64,000 bases of DNA from Erythrobacter sp. (GTDB lineage Bacteria; Pseudomonadota; Alphaproteobacteria; Sphingomonadales; Sphingomonadaceae), in NCBI GenBank assembly GCA_002695185.1, contig NZOF01000163.1, positions 33,292 to 97,291 of the forward strand, in the 5' to 3' direction. Shown in pieces: positions 34,580 to 43,930 of the stretch. The position numbers and the translations under genes were made by a program. The notes under the pieces were generated by a model that did not search any database, had not been told where the DNA came from, and saw only the letters and a program-made list of their open reading frames with translations. How positions within the stretch are numbered: the first letter of the stretch is position 1; each line of letters starts with the position of its first letter.

Positions 34580-35854
34580 ATGACTGACACGATCTTCGCG
34601 CTGTCGAGCGGCGCGCCTCCTGCTGCGATTGGGATCATCCGGCTGAGTGGCCCCCAAGCCAAGGCAGCGGCTGAACGGATGGCTGGCTCGCTCCCGGAAG
34701 AACGAAAGGCGTCCCTGCGAGAGTTGCGAGATGCCGAAGGTCAGGTCTTGGATCGCTGCCTGATGCTCTGGTTCGCCGGCCCCAACACGGCGACCGGCGA
34801 AGATCTCGTTGAATTCCATTGCCATGGGGGCAGAGCCGTCATTGCTGCGGTTGAAAACGAACTGGCGACATTCCCAAGATTGCGGCGAGCATTGCCGGGA
34901 GAATTCACGCGCCGCGCTTTCGCAAGTGGCGTGCTGGACCTGGCTGAGGCGGAAGGCTTGGGGGACCTCCTGCGTGCTGAGACGGAGCTTCAACGTAGGG
35001 CGGCGCAGGAAATTGCCGGTGGGGGATTAACGAGGAGAGTCGAAGGGTGGCGCGATCGGCTACTTGCGCTTTCAGCATTGGTAGAGGCACAGCTCGACTT
35101 TTCCGATGAAGATGATGTGGCGGAATTGCCTGAAGCGTTTCACGTGGAACTTTTAGGTCTGGTTGATGAGTGGGGGCAAGAACTTGCCAAACCGAAGATG
35201 GAGCGCCTACGCGACGGAATTCGGGTTGTCCTCGCTGGCCCACCCAATGCAGGCAAGTCCTCGCTGTTTAATGCGATATTGCGGGAAGGGGCGGCGATCG
35301 TATCTGCGGAGGCCGGTACCACCAGGGACGTGATCGAGCGACCCATTGCGCTCGAAGGCGTTCCGTTCGTTTTGATTGATACTGCGGGGTTGAGGGAAAC
35401 CGATGCGGGTGAGATCGAAAGAATCGGCATCGAGCGCGCGCGTTCGCAACTCGCCGGGGCCGATTTAGTACTTTGGCTTGGCCCTGAAGAAGCGGGGCCC
35501 CCCGGGTCAATCGAGGTAGCATCCTTTGGTGATCTTCAAGCCGCAAGAAAGAACAAGCCTGATTTTGTAGTTTCATCTGTAACTGGGCACGGAGTGGATG
35601 ATCTCATCGAGGCTCTAGTTTTGAGGGCGCGCAGTCTCCTGCCCAAGCCGGGATCGCCCACTCTGAATCAGCGACAGCACCATGCACTGGCCGAAGCCCA
35701 TTCCTCGCTTTCTGACATGAGTACTCTCGGTGACCCGTTGATGATCGGAGAACATTTACGAATGGCAAGAGTCAGTCTTGACCGACTTCTCGGCCGTCAA
35801 TCCACCGAGGATATGCTGGATTCGCTCTTCGGTAAGTTTTGCATAGGAAAATAA
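34580..35854 (+). CDS. mnmE: tRNA modification GTPase MnmE
   Basis: With MnmG, it adds the carboxymethylaminomethyl group to U34 of certain tRNAs. The 424-residue product has the N-terminal folate-binding domain ([20 protein letters not shown]), a helical middle, the inserted G domain (P-loop [36 protein letters not shown]) and the conserved C-terminal FCIGK cysteine motif. A one-mismatch parS site lies inside the gene at 35137-35150. The region is less GC-rich than its surroundings. Confidence 0.96.
   Translation: MTDTIFALSSGAPPAAIGIIRLSGPQAKAAAERMAGSLPEERKASLRELRDAEGQVLDRCLMLWFAGPNTATGEDLVEFHCHGGRAVIAAVENELATFPRLRRALPGEFTRRAFASGVLDLAEAEGLGDLLRAETELQRRAAQEIAGGGLTRRVEGWRDRLLALSALVEAQLDFSDEDDVAELPEAFHVELLGLVDEWGQELAKPKMERLRDGIRVVLAGPPNAGKSSLFNAILREGAAIVSAEAGTTRDVIERPIALEGVPFVLIDTAGLRETDAGEIERIGIERARSQLAGADLVLWLGPEEAGPPGSIEVASFGDLQAARKNKPDFVVSSVTGHGVDDLIEALVLRARSLLPKPGSPTLNQRQHHALAEAHSSLSDMSTLGDPLMIGEHLRMARVSLDRLLGRQSTEDMLDSLFGKFCIGK
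35137..35150. promoter_or_regulatory. parS: parS site, one mismatch, inside mnmE
   Basis: GTTTCACGTGGAAC differs from the consensus core GTTTCACGTGAAAC at one position. In the mnmE frame it encodes part of AFHVELL. Confidence 0.65.
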
Positions 35855-35863
35855 ACTTGCCAG

Positions 35864-35879
35864 TGTTTCACGTGAAACA
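35864..35879. promoter_or_regulatory. parS: parS site, perfect 16-mer, between mnmE and mnmG
   Basis: TGTTTCACGTGAAACA is an exact match to the canonical 16-bp palindrome bound by ParB. It starts 9 bp after the mnmE stop and is the only parS in this window that lies between genes. Confidence 0.95.
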
Positions 35880-35927
35880 TGGATTGCGCTTTGTAAGGTC
35901 ACGTCTTTTAGGCTAGTCGGCTCCTCC

Positions 35928-37781
35928 ATGCAGAACTTCGATGTCATTGTTGTCGGCGGAGGCCATGCCGGGGTCGAGGCAGCTTGTGCAAGTGCCCGCC
36001 TTGGCGCGCGGACAGGTTTGGTCAGCTTCAATCTGAATAAAATCGGTGCGATGAGCTGCAATCCGGCAATCGGTGGTTTGGGGAAAGGCCACCTTGTTCG
36101 CGAGGTCGATGCTCTTGATGGTGTGATGGCGAAGGCAGCTGATGCAGGCGCTATCCACTATCGTATGCTGAACCGCTCCAAAGGCAGTGCCGTCTGGGGG
36201 CCTCGCGTTCAGGCTGATCGAAATCTGTTCGGAGCCAGGGTTCGGGAGATTGTAGAAGGGCAGGCCAACCTCACTTTAATTAAAGGTGAAGTCGCTGCGC
36301 TGCGGCAGGCCGGTGGGGCGGTGAGTGGCATACAGTTGGCTGACGGGTCCTCAATCGAAGCTAAGGCGGTTGTACTGTGTACGGGTACCTTCTTGGGCGG
36401 CAGGCTGTTCAGGGGGGAAGAACGTCTTGATGGGGGGCGGATCGGCGAGGACGCCGCACATGTCCTTGCTTCACAGTTGCGTGACGCCAACTTACCTATG
36501 GCGAGGTTGAAAACCGGGACGCCGCCCAGGTTGGACGGGCGGACAATCAACTGGGCCGTTCTGGAAGAGCAGCCTTCCGATGGGGAGGTGTGGACGATGT
36601 CGTCTCTCACCAAAGGTCGGAGCAATCCCGAGATCCCTTGTGCGATTACCCGAACGAATGCCAAATCTCATGATGTCATTCGCGCGAATCTCGATCGCTC
36701 TCCTTTGTTCTCCGGCGCGATCGGCGCAGCGGGGCCGCGTTACTGCCCTTCAATCGAGGACAAGATCCATCGGTTTGGTGACCGCGACGGGCATCAGATA
36801 TTTCTCGAGCCCGAAGGGCTAGCCACGCACCTCGTTTACCCCAACGGGATAAGCACCTCACTTCCGACTGATGTGCAGCACGATATGCTCCGCTGCATGG
36901 CCGGCCTGGAACGAGTGGAGATGGTAGTTCCAGGTTATGCAGTCGAATATGATCATATCGATCCGCGAGCGCTGACCAGGCAGTTGGAGCTTCGGGCCAT
37001 TCCCGGTTTGTATTGCGCGGGGCAAATAAACGGTACGACCGGCTATGAGGAGGCAGCTGCACAAGGGCTTATTGCTGGGGCAAGCGCGGGCGCGAAGGTT
37101 CTGGGGATTGAGCCAGTGCAGCTGGATCGCTCGGATTCGTATATTGCCGTCATGCTGGACGATCTGACGTTGCACGGAGTGAGCGAACCGTACCGCATGC
37201 TCACGGCCCGAGCCGAATATCGCCTTCGCCTCCGCGCCGCCAATGCTGATTCCCGGCTGACCGGAAAGGGGATAGCTGCAGGGTTAGTAGGCGCCGAGCG
37301 GTCGGAATGGTACGAGCGTAGAGTTAGCCGTAGAGGCGTCGTCGACGCTATCTTCGATCTTAATATCGAGGCCGAAGTTTTGACAGAAGCGGGGCTACCC
37401 GTGAAGGCAGACCGAGGCACGCTGCCGATACGCACTTGGCTGAGCGGCGGACAAATCCAGCTCGATAAATTGGCGGATCTAGCTGATGGTCTTGATCCGC
37501 TAGACCCGCTTACCGTCGAGATGGCAGAAGATATCATCTACGCGCCCTATCTCGCTCGTCAGGAGGCGGAATTGCGCGATCTGAAAAGCGGCGAGCAGGT
37601 TACGCTGTCCGCAGACTTTCCCTATGAGACTGTTCCGGGCCTATCCAACGAAATGGTGGAGCGGCTGAAGACGGCATGTCCGGATACTCTAGCCGCTGCG
37701 GGGCGTGTTCCTGGTGTAACTCCCGCAGCAATGGCGGCGCTTCTCGTTTATGCGCGTCGACAGGAGGACCGCGCAGCATGA
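35928..37781 (+). CDS. mnmG: tRNA uridine-5-carboxymethylaminomethyl synthase MnmG
   Basis: FAD-dependent partner of MnmE. The 617-residue product has the dinucleotide motif [19 protein letters not shown], the [18 protein letters not shown] signature, the FAD/NADH segments [16 protein letters not shown] and [20 protein letters not shown], and the C-terminal helical tRNA-binding domain. Length is normal. GC content looks lower than in flanking genes. It overlaps rsmG by 4 bp. Confidence 0.97.
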   Translation: MQNFDVIVVGGGHAGVEAACASARLGARTGLVSFNLNKIGAMSCNPAIGGLGKGHLVREVDALDGVMAKAADAGAIHYRMLNRSKGSAVWGPRVQADRNLFGARVREIVEGQANLTLIKGEVAALRQAGGAVSGIQLADGSSIEAKAVVLCTGTFLGGRLFRGEERLDGGRIGEDAAHVLASQLRDANLPMARLKTGTPPRLDGRTINWAVLEEQPSDGEVWTMSSLTKGRSNPEIPCAITRTNAKSHDVIRANLDRSPLFSGAIGAAGPRYCPSIEDKIHRFGDRDGHQIFLEPEGLATHLVYPNGISTSLPTDVQHDMLRCMAGLERVEMVVPGYAVEYDHIDPRALTRQLELRAIPGLYCAGQINGTTGYEEAAAQGLIAGASAGAKVLGIEPVQLDRSDSYIAVMLDDLTLHGVSEPYRMLTARAEYRLRLRAANADSRLTGKGIAAGLVGAERSEWYERRVSRRGVVDAIFDLNIEAEVLTEAGLPVKADRGTLPIRTWLSGGQIQLDKLADLADGLDPLDPLTVEMAEDIIYAPYLARQEAELRDLKSGEQVTLSADFPYETVPGLSNEMVERLKTACPDTLAAAGRVPGVTPAAMAALLVYARRQEDRAA

Positions 37782-38419
37782 TCGCCACTGAGACTGAGGC
37801 GCGTGAGTTTATCGGTAATTTAGCCGAAGCCGATGAGCAGGGCGTCACGGCTAAGTTGGAAACTCTGGCTCTAGCCTTGAACAACGAGAATGGACGACAA
37901 AATCTCGTATCCAAATCCTCTCTCGAGGATATCTGGGTTCGCCATTTTGCCGACTCTGCGCAGTTACTTAATCACGTTTCACGTGAAACTACTGGAACGT
38001 GGGTTGACCTTGGGAGTGGGGCGGGGTTCCCAGGCTTGGTCGTCTCTATTCTTAAGCCCAACGAAAAACTGATACTGATCGAGTCGCGTCGGAAGAGAGT
38101 TGAATGGCTACAGACCATGGTCGACACTCTCCAACTTCCTAATTGCGAGGTTATCGGTTCGAGACTGGAACTAGTCGAGAATTTTCCGGCAAAGGTTATT
38201 TCCGCACGCGCCTTCGCGCCTTTGCCAAAACTCCTCAGGTTATCCGCACGCTTCTCCACAGGAGCTACGACTTGGGTCTTGCCCAAGGGCCGCTCTGCAA
38301 CCCAAGAAGTTGAAGAACTTTCCCCCAAACTGAAATCAATGTTTCACGTGCAACAATCAGTGACTGACGCGGATGCGGGAATCGTCGTTGGGCATGGCAA
38401 GATAGGGACGGGAAAATGA
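37778..38419 (+). CDS. rsmG: 16S rRNA (guanine527-N7) methyltransferase
   Basis: Methylates G527 of 16S rRNA (formerly gidB). The 213-residue product has [18 protein letters not shown] (SAM loop), [16 protein letters not shown] and [15 protein letters not shown] chose the ATG at 37778: it overlaps the mnmG stop (ATGA) and has AGGAGG upstream. Two parS sites lie inside it, one in the frame of HVSRET and one in MFHVQQ. Its stop overlaps the parA start. Confidence 0.95.
   Translation: MIATETEAREFIGNLAEADEQGVTAKLETLALALNNENGRQNLVSKSSLEDIWVRHFADSAQLLNHVSRETTGTWVDLGSGAGFPGLVVSILKPNEKLILIESRRKRVEWLQTMVDTLQLPNCEVIGSRLELVENFPAKVISARAFAPLPKLLRLSARFSTGATTWVLPKGRSATQEVEELSPKLKSMFHVQQSVTDADAGIVVGHGKIGTGK
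37976..37989. promoter_or_regulatory. parS: parS core inside rsmG
   Basis: GTTTCACGTGAAAC is an exact 14-bp parS core; the outer bases are C and T instead of T and A. Confidence 0.88.
38340..38355. promoter_or_regulatory. parS: parS site, one mismatch, near the end of rsmG
   Basis: TGTTTCACGTGCAACA differs at one base from the canonical 16-mer and lies 61 bp before the parA start codon. Confidence 0.65.
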
Positions 38420-39204
38420 TTACAATTGCGATCGCTAATCAGAAAGGTGGCGTCGGTAAGACTACCAGCGCAATCAATATAGCTACAGCAATGGCGGCGT
38501 CTGGGTGGCGGACGCTGTTGATCGATCTCGATCCACAGGGGAACGCATCGACCGGGCTGGGCATTGAAAACTCAGCGCGTGAATATACGAGCTATGATCT
38601 TCTTATGGGGGAAGCAACGCTTTCCCAAGCGGCCCAGAAGTCGGAAATCCCCTCCTTGGATGTCGTGCCCGCTACGCAGGACCTGTCTGGAGCCGAAGTG
38701 GAACTGGTTGCCGTAGAGGACCGCACGCACCGCCTCCGGAAGGCTCTCGGTGCGCAGGATTCCGGCTCGGCTTCATATGATGTCGTCTTTATCGACTGCC
38801 CACCTTCCTTGGGTCTGCTGACGCTCAATGCTCTTTGCGCCTCGAACACCTTACTTGTGCCGCTGCAGTGTGAATTCTTTGCTCTCGAAGGTCTTAGTCA
38901 GCTCCTTCAGACGGTCGAACGCGTGCAACAGCGCTTCAATCCCGACCTCGACATAGTTGGTATCGCCTTGACGATGTTCGACCGTCGTAATCGTCTTACG
39001 GATCAGGTGGCTGATGACGTGAGAGATTGCCTTGGTAATCTTGTTTTCGAAAACGTCATCCCACGTAATGTCAGATTATCGGAAGCGCCCAGTCATGGGA
39101 TGCCCGCCTTGATTTACGATCACAATTGTTCGGGCAGCAGGGCCTATATCGGCCTGGCCAGAGAGCTGATTGGTCGTCTCCCCGAAAAAAGGAAAGCCGC
39201 ATGA
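38416..39204 (+). CDS. parA: Chromosome-partitioning ATPase ParA
   Basis: A 262-residue Walker-type ATPase that moves ParB-parS complexes. The deviant Walker A is NQKGGVGKTTSAINIA, with LLIDLDPQGNASTGLG and the Walker B-like VVFIDCPPSLGLLT after it. Length and N-terminus are those of chromosomal (type Ib-like) ParA, without a DNA-binding extension. It overlaps rsmG and parB by 4 bp each, so rsmG-parA-parB are translationally coupled. Confidence 0.96.
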   Translation: MITIAIANQKGGVGKTTSAINIATAMAASGWRTLLIDLDPQGNASTGLGIENSAREYTSYDLLMGEATLSQAAQKSEIPSLDVVPATQDLSGAEVELVAVEDRTHRLRKALGAQDSGSASYDVVFIDCPPSLGLLTLNALCASNTLLVPLQCEFFALEGLSQLLQTVERVQQRFNPDLDIVGIALTMFDRRNRLTDQVADDVRDCLGNLVFENVIPRNVRLSEAPSHGMPALIYDHNCSGSRAYIGLARELIGRLPEKRKAA

Positions 39205-40142
39205 GCGCCGCAGTCGACCGCAAGAAGAAACTCGGCCGGGGACTTGGAGCCCTGATGGGGGAAATCCAGCGCGAAGAGCCGCTTGCGCCGAAAACCGGTA
39301 ACAACGGTAATGAGATGGCTGCGGGGCAGACGCCGAATGCTTCCGGTCTGGCGGATATCCCTGTTGCCGATATCAGCCCGTTGCCCGGTCAGCCGCGCAC
39401 GCGCTTCGATGACGAGGCGCTCGACCAGCTGGCAGCCTCCATAGCTCAACGCGGCGTCATCCAGCCAATTATTGTCACGACCAAGGGGCAGGGAAGGTAC
39501 CAGCTCGTAGCGGGGGAACGACGCTGGAGGGCCGCCCAACGCGCGCGTCTGCATACTATTCCAGCCATCGTCAGGGCGTTGGACCAGCGCGAGATCATGG
39601 CTCTGGCTCTCATCGAGAACCTCCAGCGCGAAGACCTGAATCCGCTGGAAGAAGCTCGGGCCTATCAGAAACTGTCCGAAGATGAGGGGATGACCCAGGC
39701 CGAGATTGCCAAACTCGTCGATAAATCGCGCAGCCATGTAGCCAATTTTCAGCGCCTTCTAGCTCTGCCGGATGACGTTCTGGACATGTTGGCGGACGGC
39801 CGGCTTTCGATGGGACATGCACGCCCGCTGATTGGCAACGAAGAGGCTTCCGAACTCGCCAACCGCGCAGTTAACGACAACCTCTCCGTTCGTGAGGTGG
39901 AAAAACTAGCACGCGGCGAAAAGCCGAAGAAAAACGCTCAGACGAAAAAGCCGAATGCGGCGGGTGAGGGCGCGGACGATCCGGATATTGCCGCGGTCCA
40001 GGGCCACCTGGAGGAATTTCTGGGCCTGGCGGTGCGGATCAAGCCTGAAGGCGCGCCCGGCAATGGCACCGTGACGATAAGTTATCGCACCCTCGACCAG
40101 CTCGACCTGATTTGTCAGCGCCTGACAGGGGGCGATATCTAG
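39201..40142 (+). CDS. parB: Chromosome-partitioning protein ParB
   Basis: A parS-binding CTPase clamp. The 313-residue product has the N-terminal ParA-activating motif KLGRGLGALMGE, the CTP-binding boxes QPRTRFDDEALDQLAASIAQ and VAGERRWRAAQRARL, the helix-turn-helix MTQAEIAKLVDKSRSHVANF, and a C-terminal dimerisation domain after a Lys/Ala/Gly-rich linker (about 225-255). I chose the ATG at 39201 overlapping the parA stop. Its target sites are present at five positions nearby. Confidence 0.96.
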   Translation: MSAAVDRKKKLGRGLGALMGEIQREEPLAPKTGNNGNEMAAGQTPNASGLADIPVADISPLPGQPRTRFDDEALDQLAASIAQRGVIQPIIVTTKGQGRYQLVAGERRWRAAQRARLHTIPAIVRALDQREIMALALIENLQREDLNPLEEARAYQKLSEDEGMTQAEIAKLVDKSRSHVANFQRLLALPDDVLDMLADGRLSMGHARPLIGNEEASELANRAVNDNLSVREVEKLARGEKPKKNAQTKKPNAAGEGADDPDIAAVQGHLEEFLGLAVRIKPEGAPGNGTVTISYRTLDQLDLICQRLTGGDI

Positions 40143-40145
40143 AGA

Positions 40146-40628
40146 TTAGATACGCTCCGAGATAATCTCGGCAAGCTTTTCAATTCCCTCGCGATCTTCG
40201 TCATCGAAGCGCGCAAGGGATGGGCTGTCGAGATCGATCACCGCTACCACGACGCCATCCCGCACTACCGGGACAACAAGCTCCGAATTCGTTTCCGAAT
40301 CGCACGCGATGTGGCCGGGAAAGGCATGAACATCTTCGACCAACTGGGTCTCGGCATCGGCCGCAGCGGTTCCGCAAACTCCTTTGCCGAATGGAATGCG
40401 GATGCATGCCGGACGTCCGACGAACGGGCCGAGCACCAATTCGCCGTCAACTACGCGATAGAAACCGGCCCAGTTCAAATCTGGCAAGAAGTCCCCCAAC
40501 AGGGCCGCGACATTGGCCATGTTGGCAACCGCGTCCGGCTCACCCTCGGTAAGCGCAGCGGCAGCTTGCTGCAGCTGACGATAGGTTTCGGGTTTGGGGC
40601 AATCGGCATCGGGTTTGAAATCGAACAT
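40146..40628 (-). CDS. msrC: Free methionine-(R)-sulfoxide reductase (GAF domain)
   Basis: Reduces free Met-R-sulfoxide. The 160-residue GAF protein has three cysteines, Cys75, Cys85 and Cys109 (GRPACIRIPFGKGVCG and GHIACDSETNSELVVPV), with the same spacing as Cys84/94/118 of the E. coli enzyme. I chose the ATG at 40628 (MFDFKPDADCP); a GTG at 40679 is possible. It converges on parB (3-bp gap) and is divergent from the next gene. Confidence 0.9.
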   Translation of the reverse strand: MFDFKPDADCPKPETYRQLQQAAAALTEGEPDAVANMANVAALLGDFLPDLNWAGFYRVVDGELVLGPFVGRPACIRIPFGKGVCGTAAADAETQLVEDVHAFPGHIACDSETNSELVVPVVRDGVVVAVIDLDSPSLARFDDEDREGIEKLAEIISERI

Positions 40629-40704
40629 GGAGAGGCACTTAACTTGTCGCGTGGCTAGTTCAAGAGCCGTTGCCGCCACGCAAGGGCTCGCCTATCCTGC
40701 CGCC

Positions 40705-42156
40705 ATGAGCATTCTAAAGAAGCTGGGCATTGGCCTTGTCGTCCTGATAGCGATCATCGCGATCTTCATCTTTTTTGTTACGCGCGGCGATACCGCCACC
40801 CTGTCCATGGACGAAGTGACGGGCGATGACCCCGTTCTCGACGAACCCGACGCAGAAACCTTTCCCACCGTGGCAATCGCCGATCCGGTAGGGTGGGAAG
40901 AGGGCGAAACGCCAGTCGCTGCCGAAGGTTTGACGGTGGAGCGGTTCGCGGTAGGTCTCGATCATCCGCGCACACTGTATACGCTTCCCAATGGTGATGT
41001 GCTCGTATCCCTGACCCGTTCACCGAACCAAGAATCGGGGGGCGTTCTCTCTTGGATCACGAACACGCTGATGAACAAGGCGGGCGCGACCGGATCCTCG
41101 GCAAATGAAGTCGTCCTGCTGCGGGACGCTGATGGTGACGGCAATGCCGAAACCCGCCGAGTGCTGATAGACGGCCTCGATTCACCTTCGGGACTGGCTT
41201 ACGCCGACGGGATATTTTACGTTGCAAATCACGACCAAGTCCTTGCTTTCCCTTACGAACTTGGCTCTGATCGCGTGACGGCAAAGCCGCGCAAAGTCAT
41301 CGACCTCGCAGGCGGCGGGGGTCACTGGATGCGCAACCTGAAACTTCATCCCGACGGTGACCGGCTCTATATTGCCGTCGGCTCGGATACCAATATCGGC
41401 GACAAGGGAATGGAGGCGGAGGAAGGCCGCGCCCTGATCTGGGAGGTCGACTTGGAAACGGGCAGCCGGCGCCAGTTCGCCGGCGGCTTGCGCAACCCCA
41501 ATGGTCTGGACTTCAGCCCGTGGTCGGGCGAGCTGTGGACCACTGTGAACGAGCGCGACATGCTCGGATCCGACCTTGTACCCGATTACCTGACCAACGT
41601 ACCGGTCGGGGCGCAATACGGCTGGCCATGGGTCTATTGGGGCGACAATTACGATCGTCGTGTCGAGGCACCGGCTCCCGCCTATATCAATTATGTGCGG
41701 CGCCCCGAATATTCGCTCGGACCGCACGTCGCCGCGTTAGGATTCGTCTTCAGCAAAGAAGGCGCCGCGATGGGCGAGAACTTCTCCAATGGCGCTTTCA
41801 TCGCTCGGCATGGATCGTGGAACCGCAAGCCGCCGTCAGGCTACGATGTCGTCTACGTCGCTTTCGACGAGCGTGGTAATCCGCTCGGAAAACCCATTCC
41901 CGTCCTGACAGGATTTCTCAAATCGAACGGTGATACGCGCGGGCGTCCGACATGGGTCGAATGGGCTCAGGATGGGTCCCTGCTCGTAAGCGATGACACT
42001 GCAGGAATTATCTGGCGTGTCAGTTCACCAGGTGCATCCCCACAGGGCGCAATCGAACGGGTAACCGGCAATCGCCTTCCCCCGCAGCGGGAATTACGCG
42101 GTCAGAATGCAACATTTGCAGAGGATTACGCCCGGATCGTCACCGAAGATCAGTGA
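40705..42156 (+). CDS. PQQ-type sugar (sorbosone) dehydrogenase-like beta-propeller protein
   Basis: A 483-residue membrane-anchored protein. Residues 5-25 form one N-terminal helix (signal-anchor), followed by a six-bladed propeller of the glucose/sorbosone dehydrogenase family: GLDHPRTLYTLPNGDVLVS, LKLHPDGDRLYIAVGSDTN, GLRNPNGLDFSPWSGELWTT and NGAFIARHGSWNRKPPSGYD. These enzymes oxidise aldoses in the periplasm using PQQ. PQQ synthesis genes are not in this window, so an unrelated ligand is possible. Its end overlaps the convergent dehydrogenase gene by 7 bp. Confidence 0.85.
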   Translation: MSILKKLGIGLVVLIAIIAIFIFFVTRGDTATLSMDEVTGDDPVLDEPDAETFPTVAIADPVGWEEGETPVAAEGLTVERFAVGLDHPRTLYTLPNGDVLVSLTRSPNQESGGVLSWITNTLMNKAGATGSSANEVVLLRDADGDGNAETRRVLIDGLDSPSGLAYADGIFYVANHDQVLAFPYELGSDRVTAKPRKVIDLAGGGGHWMRNLKLHPDGDRLYIAVGSDTNIGDKGMEAEEGRALIWEVDLETGSRRQFAGGLRNPNGLDFSPWSGELWTTVNERDMLGSDLVPDYLTNVPVGAQYGWPWVYWGDNYDRRVEAPAPAYINYVRRPEYSLGPHVAALGFVFSKEGAAMGENFSNGAFIARHGSWNRKPPSGYDVVYVAFDERGNPLGKPIPVLTGFLKSNGDTRGRPTWVEWAQDGSLLVSDDTAGIIWRVSSPGASPQGAIERVTGNRLPPQRELRGQNATFAEDYARIVTEDQ

Positions 42157-43883
42157 AGCAAGGCTTCGGTGGGGATGTCGTACAAGGCATCTCCACCGGC
42201 AGTCGCCGACGCTTTTAACCCTGACGCCTCTGGTACGATGCGATCGAGGAAGAATCGGACGGTTGCGTGTTTGGCCTTGGCGCGGTCGGTACCCTCTTCG
42301 ATCCCCTTCAATTGGCGACTGAGCTGCCACCCGGCAGTAGCTACGGCCAACATGGTGCAGAACGGCACGCTTCCGGCCAATCGATCGTCGAGACTGGCGT
42401 CTTCCCGCATCCATTTGGCGATGGCGGCACAATCTCCTGCTAGAGCGAAAAGCATCGGTTCATCGGCACACTCTCGGGCAATGTCCTCGACAAGAGATAT
42501 CAGCGCCTCGCCATTCTCCAGTGCCAGTTTACGCGTGACGAGATCGGCGGCCTGAATACCGTTGGTTCCTTCGTAGATCGGCGCGATGCGCGAATCGCGC
42601 CAGTGCTGCGCCGCACCCGTTTCTTCTACGAATCCCATGCCGCCGTGAACCTGGATGCCGAGACTGGCTATCTCGATGCCGACATCGGTACCCCAAGCCT
42701 TGATCAACGGCGTCAAAACTTCGCCCCGCGCCTTGGCAGCCTGAAATCCTAGAACACCGCGATCCACCTGACCTGCCGTGTAATAGAGGAGGGCGCGCGA
42801 AGCTTCCGTCAAAGCCTTCATCCGTAAAATCATCCGCCTGACATCCGGATGCTCTATGATCGAGACCGGAGCTTTCTCTGCCGAACCTGCGCGGGCTGAC
42901 TGGATGCGCTCCTTTGCGTAATCTGTAGCCTGTTGCAGTGCACGTTCACCGATCTGCACCCCCTGATTCCCGACATTTATGCGGGCGTTATTCATCATGG
43001 TGAACATGGCAGCCAAACCGCGATTCTCCGCTCCCACGAGCTCGCCAATACACTCATCATTGTCGCCATAGCTCATTACACAGGTCGGCGAGGCGTTGAT
43101 GCCCAGCTTGTGCTCAAGGCTCACGCAGCGAAGATCGTTTCTCGGCCCGAGCGATCCATCCGGTTTCACGTGAAACTTCGGCACGATGAAGAGCGAAATT
43201 CCTCTGCTTCCTTCCGGAGCGTCGGGCAGACGCGCCAGCACCAGATGAATGATATTCTCGGCGAGCTCGTGCTCCCCCCAAGTGATATAGATTTTCTGGC
43301 CCTTAATCCGGTATTTACCGGCATTATCTCCATCTTCGATCAACTGGGCTGTGGTGCGCAGTGCGCCTACATCCGAACCGGCCTGCGGCTCGGTCAAATT
43401 CATCGTACCCGACCATTTACCGCTTACTAGGTCTGGAAGATATTTCTGCTGAAGCAGGTTCGAGCCATGATGTTCGAGAGCCTCGATCGCACCCACGCTC
43501 AGCATCGGGAGAAGGTTGAAGGCCATATTCGCCGTGCCCAGATTCTCCAGCACATTGCAGGCAAGGGTAAAAGGAAGCCCCTGACCTCCGAATTCTTCCG
43601 GAGAAGAAATCGCGTTCCAGCCCTGCTCAACATAGTGCGCATAAGCCTCTTCAAAGCCGTCGGGCAGGCGTACCACCCCATTTTCCAGCTTCGCCCCCTC
43701 CAGATCTCCGATCCGGTTCAGCGGCGCAAATTCTCCTGCCGCGAATTGCCCGACACCTTCCACGATCGCTTCAACCATATCCGGTTCCGCAGCGGCAAAT
43801 TTCTCCGACTTGGCAAGCTCTTCGATGCCCGCGTTAACACGGATTGCGAGCAGTTGGTCCTTGGTGGCGGGGCGATAAGTCAC
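42150..43883 (-). CDS. Acyl-CoA dehydrogenase, DmdC-like with C-terminal extension
   Basis: A 577-residue flavoprotein of the long acyl-CoA dehydrogenase group. FAD/substrate segments include MNLTEPQAGSDVGALRTTAQ and KIYITWGEHE. The catalytic Glu is in APIYEGTNGIQAADL, and an ACDH C-terminal domain follows (about 460-577). The group includes 3-methylmercaptopropionyl-CoA dehydrogenase, but the chain or side-group specificity here is undetermined. An exact parS core (43163-43176) lies in the coding sequence and encodes FHVK near residue 238. Confidence 0.92.
   Translation of the reverse strand: MTYRPATKDQLLAIRVNAGIEELAKSEKFAAAEPDMVEAIVEGVGQFAAGEFAPLNRIGDLEGAKLENGVVRLPDGFEEAYAHYVEQGWNAISSPEEFGGQGLPFTLACNVLENLGTANMAFNLLPMLSVGAIEALEHHGSNLLQQKYLPDLVSGKWSGTMNLTEPQAGSDVGALRTTAQLIEDGDNAGKYRIKGQKIYITWGEHELAENIIHLVLARLPDAPEGSRGISLFIVPKFHVKPDGSLGPRNDLRCVSLEHKLGINASPTCVMSYGDNDECIGELVGAENRGLAAMFTMMNNARINVGNQGVQIGERALQQATDYAKERIQSARAGSAEKAPVSIIEHPDVRRMILRMKALTEASRALLYYTAGQVDRGVLGFQAAKARGEVLTPLIKAWGTDVGIEIASLGIQVHGGMGFVEETGAAQHWRDSRIAPIYEGTNGIQAADLVTRKLALENGEALISLVEDIARECADEPMLFALAGDCAAIAKWMREDASLDDRLAGSVPFCTMLAVATAGWQLSRQLKGIEEGTDRAKAKHATVRFFLDRIVPEASGLKASATAGGDALYDIPTEALLH
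43163..43176. promoter_or_regulatory. parS: parS core inside the acyl-CoA dehydrogenase gene
   Basis: GTTTCACGTGAAAC, exact 14-bp core, with G on each flank in place of T/A. It lies about 3 kb past parB and 13.5 kb from the proposed origin, away from the main cluster. Confidence 0.82.
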
Positions 43884-43930
43884 AGGGTAATCCTCTTGGC
43901 TTTGTGCGGCATCAGATATAGCGCGCGAGC

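Noticed and set aside
38237..38260. DnaA-box-like TTATCCGCA followed by TCTCCACAG in rsmG
   Set aside because: Isolated, inside a coding sequence and without GANTC enrichment or an AT-rich element nearby; the hemE-ppsR gap is the better origin.
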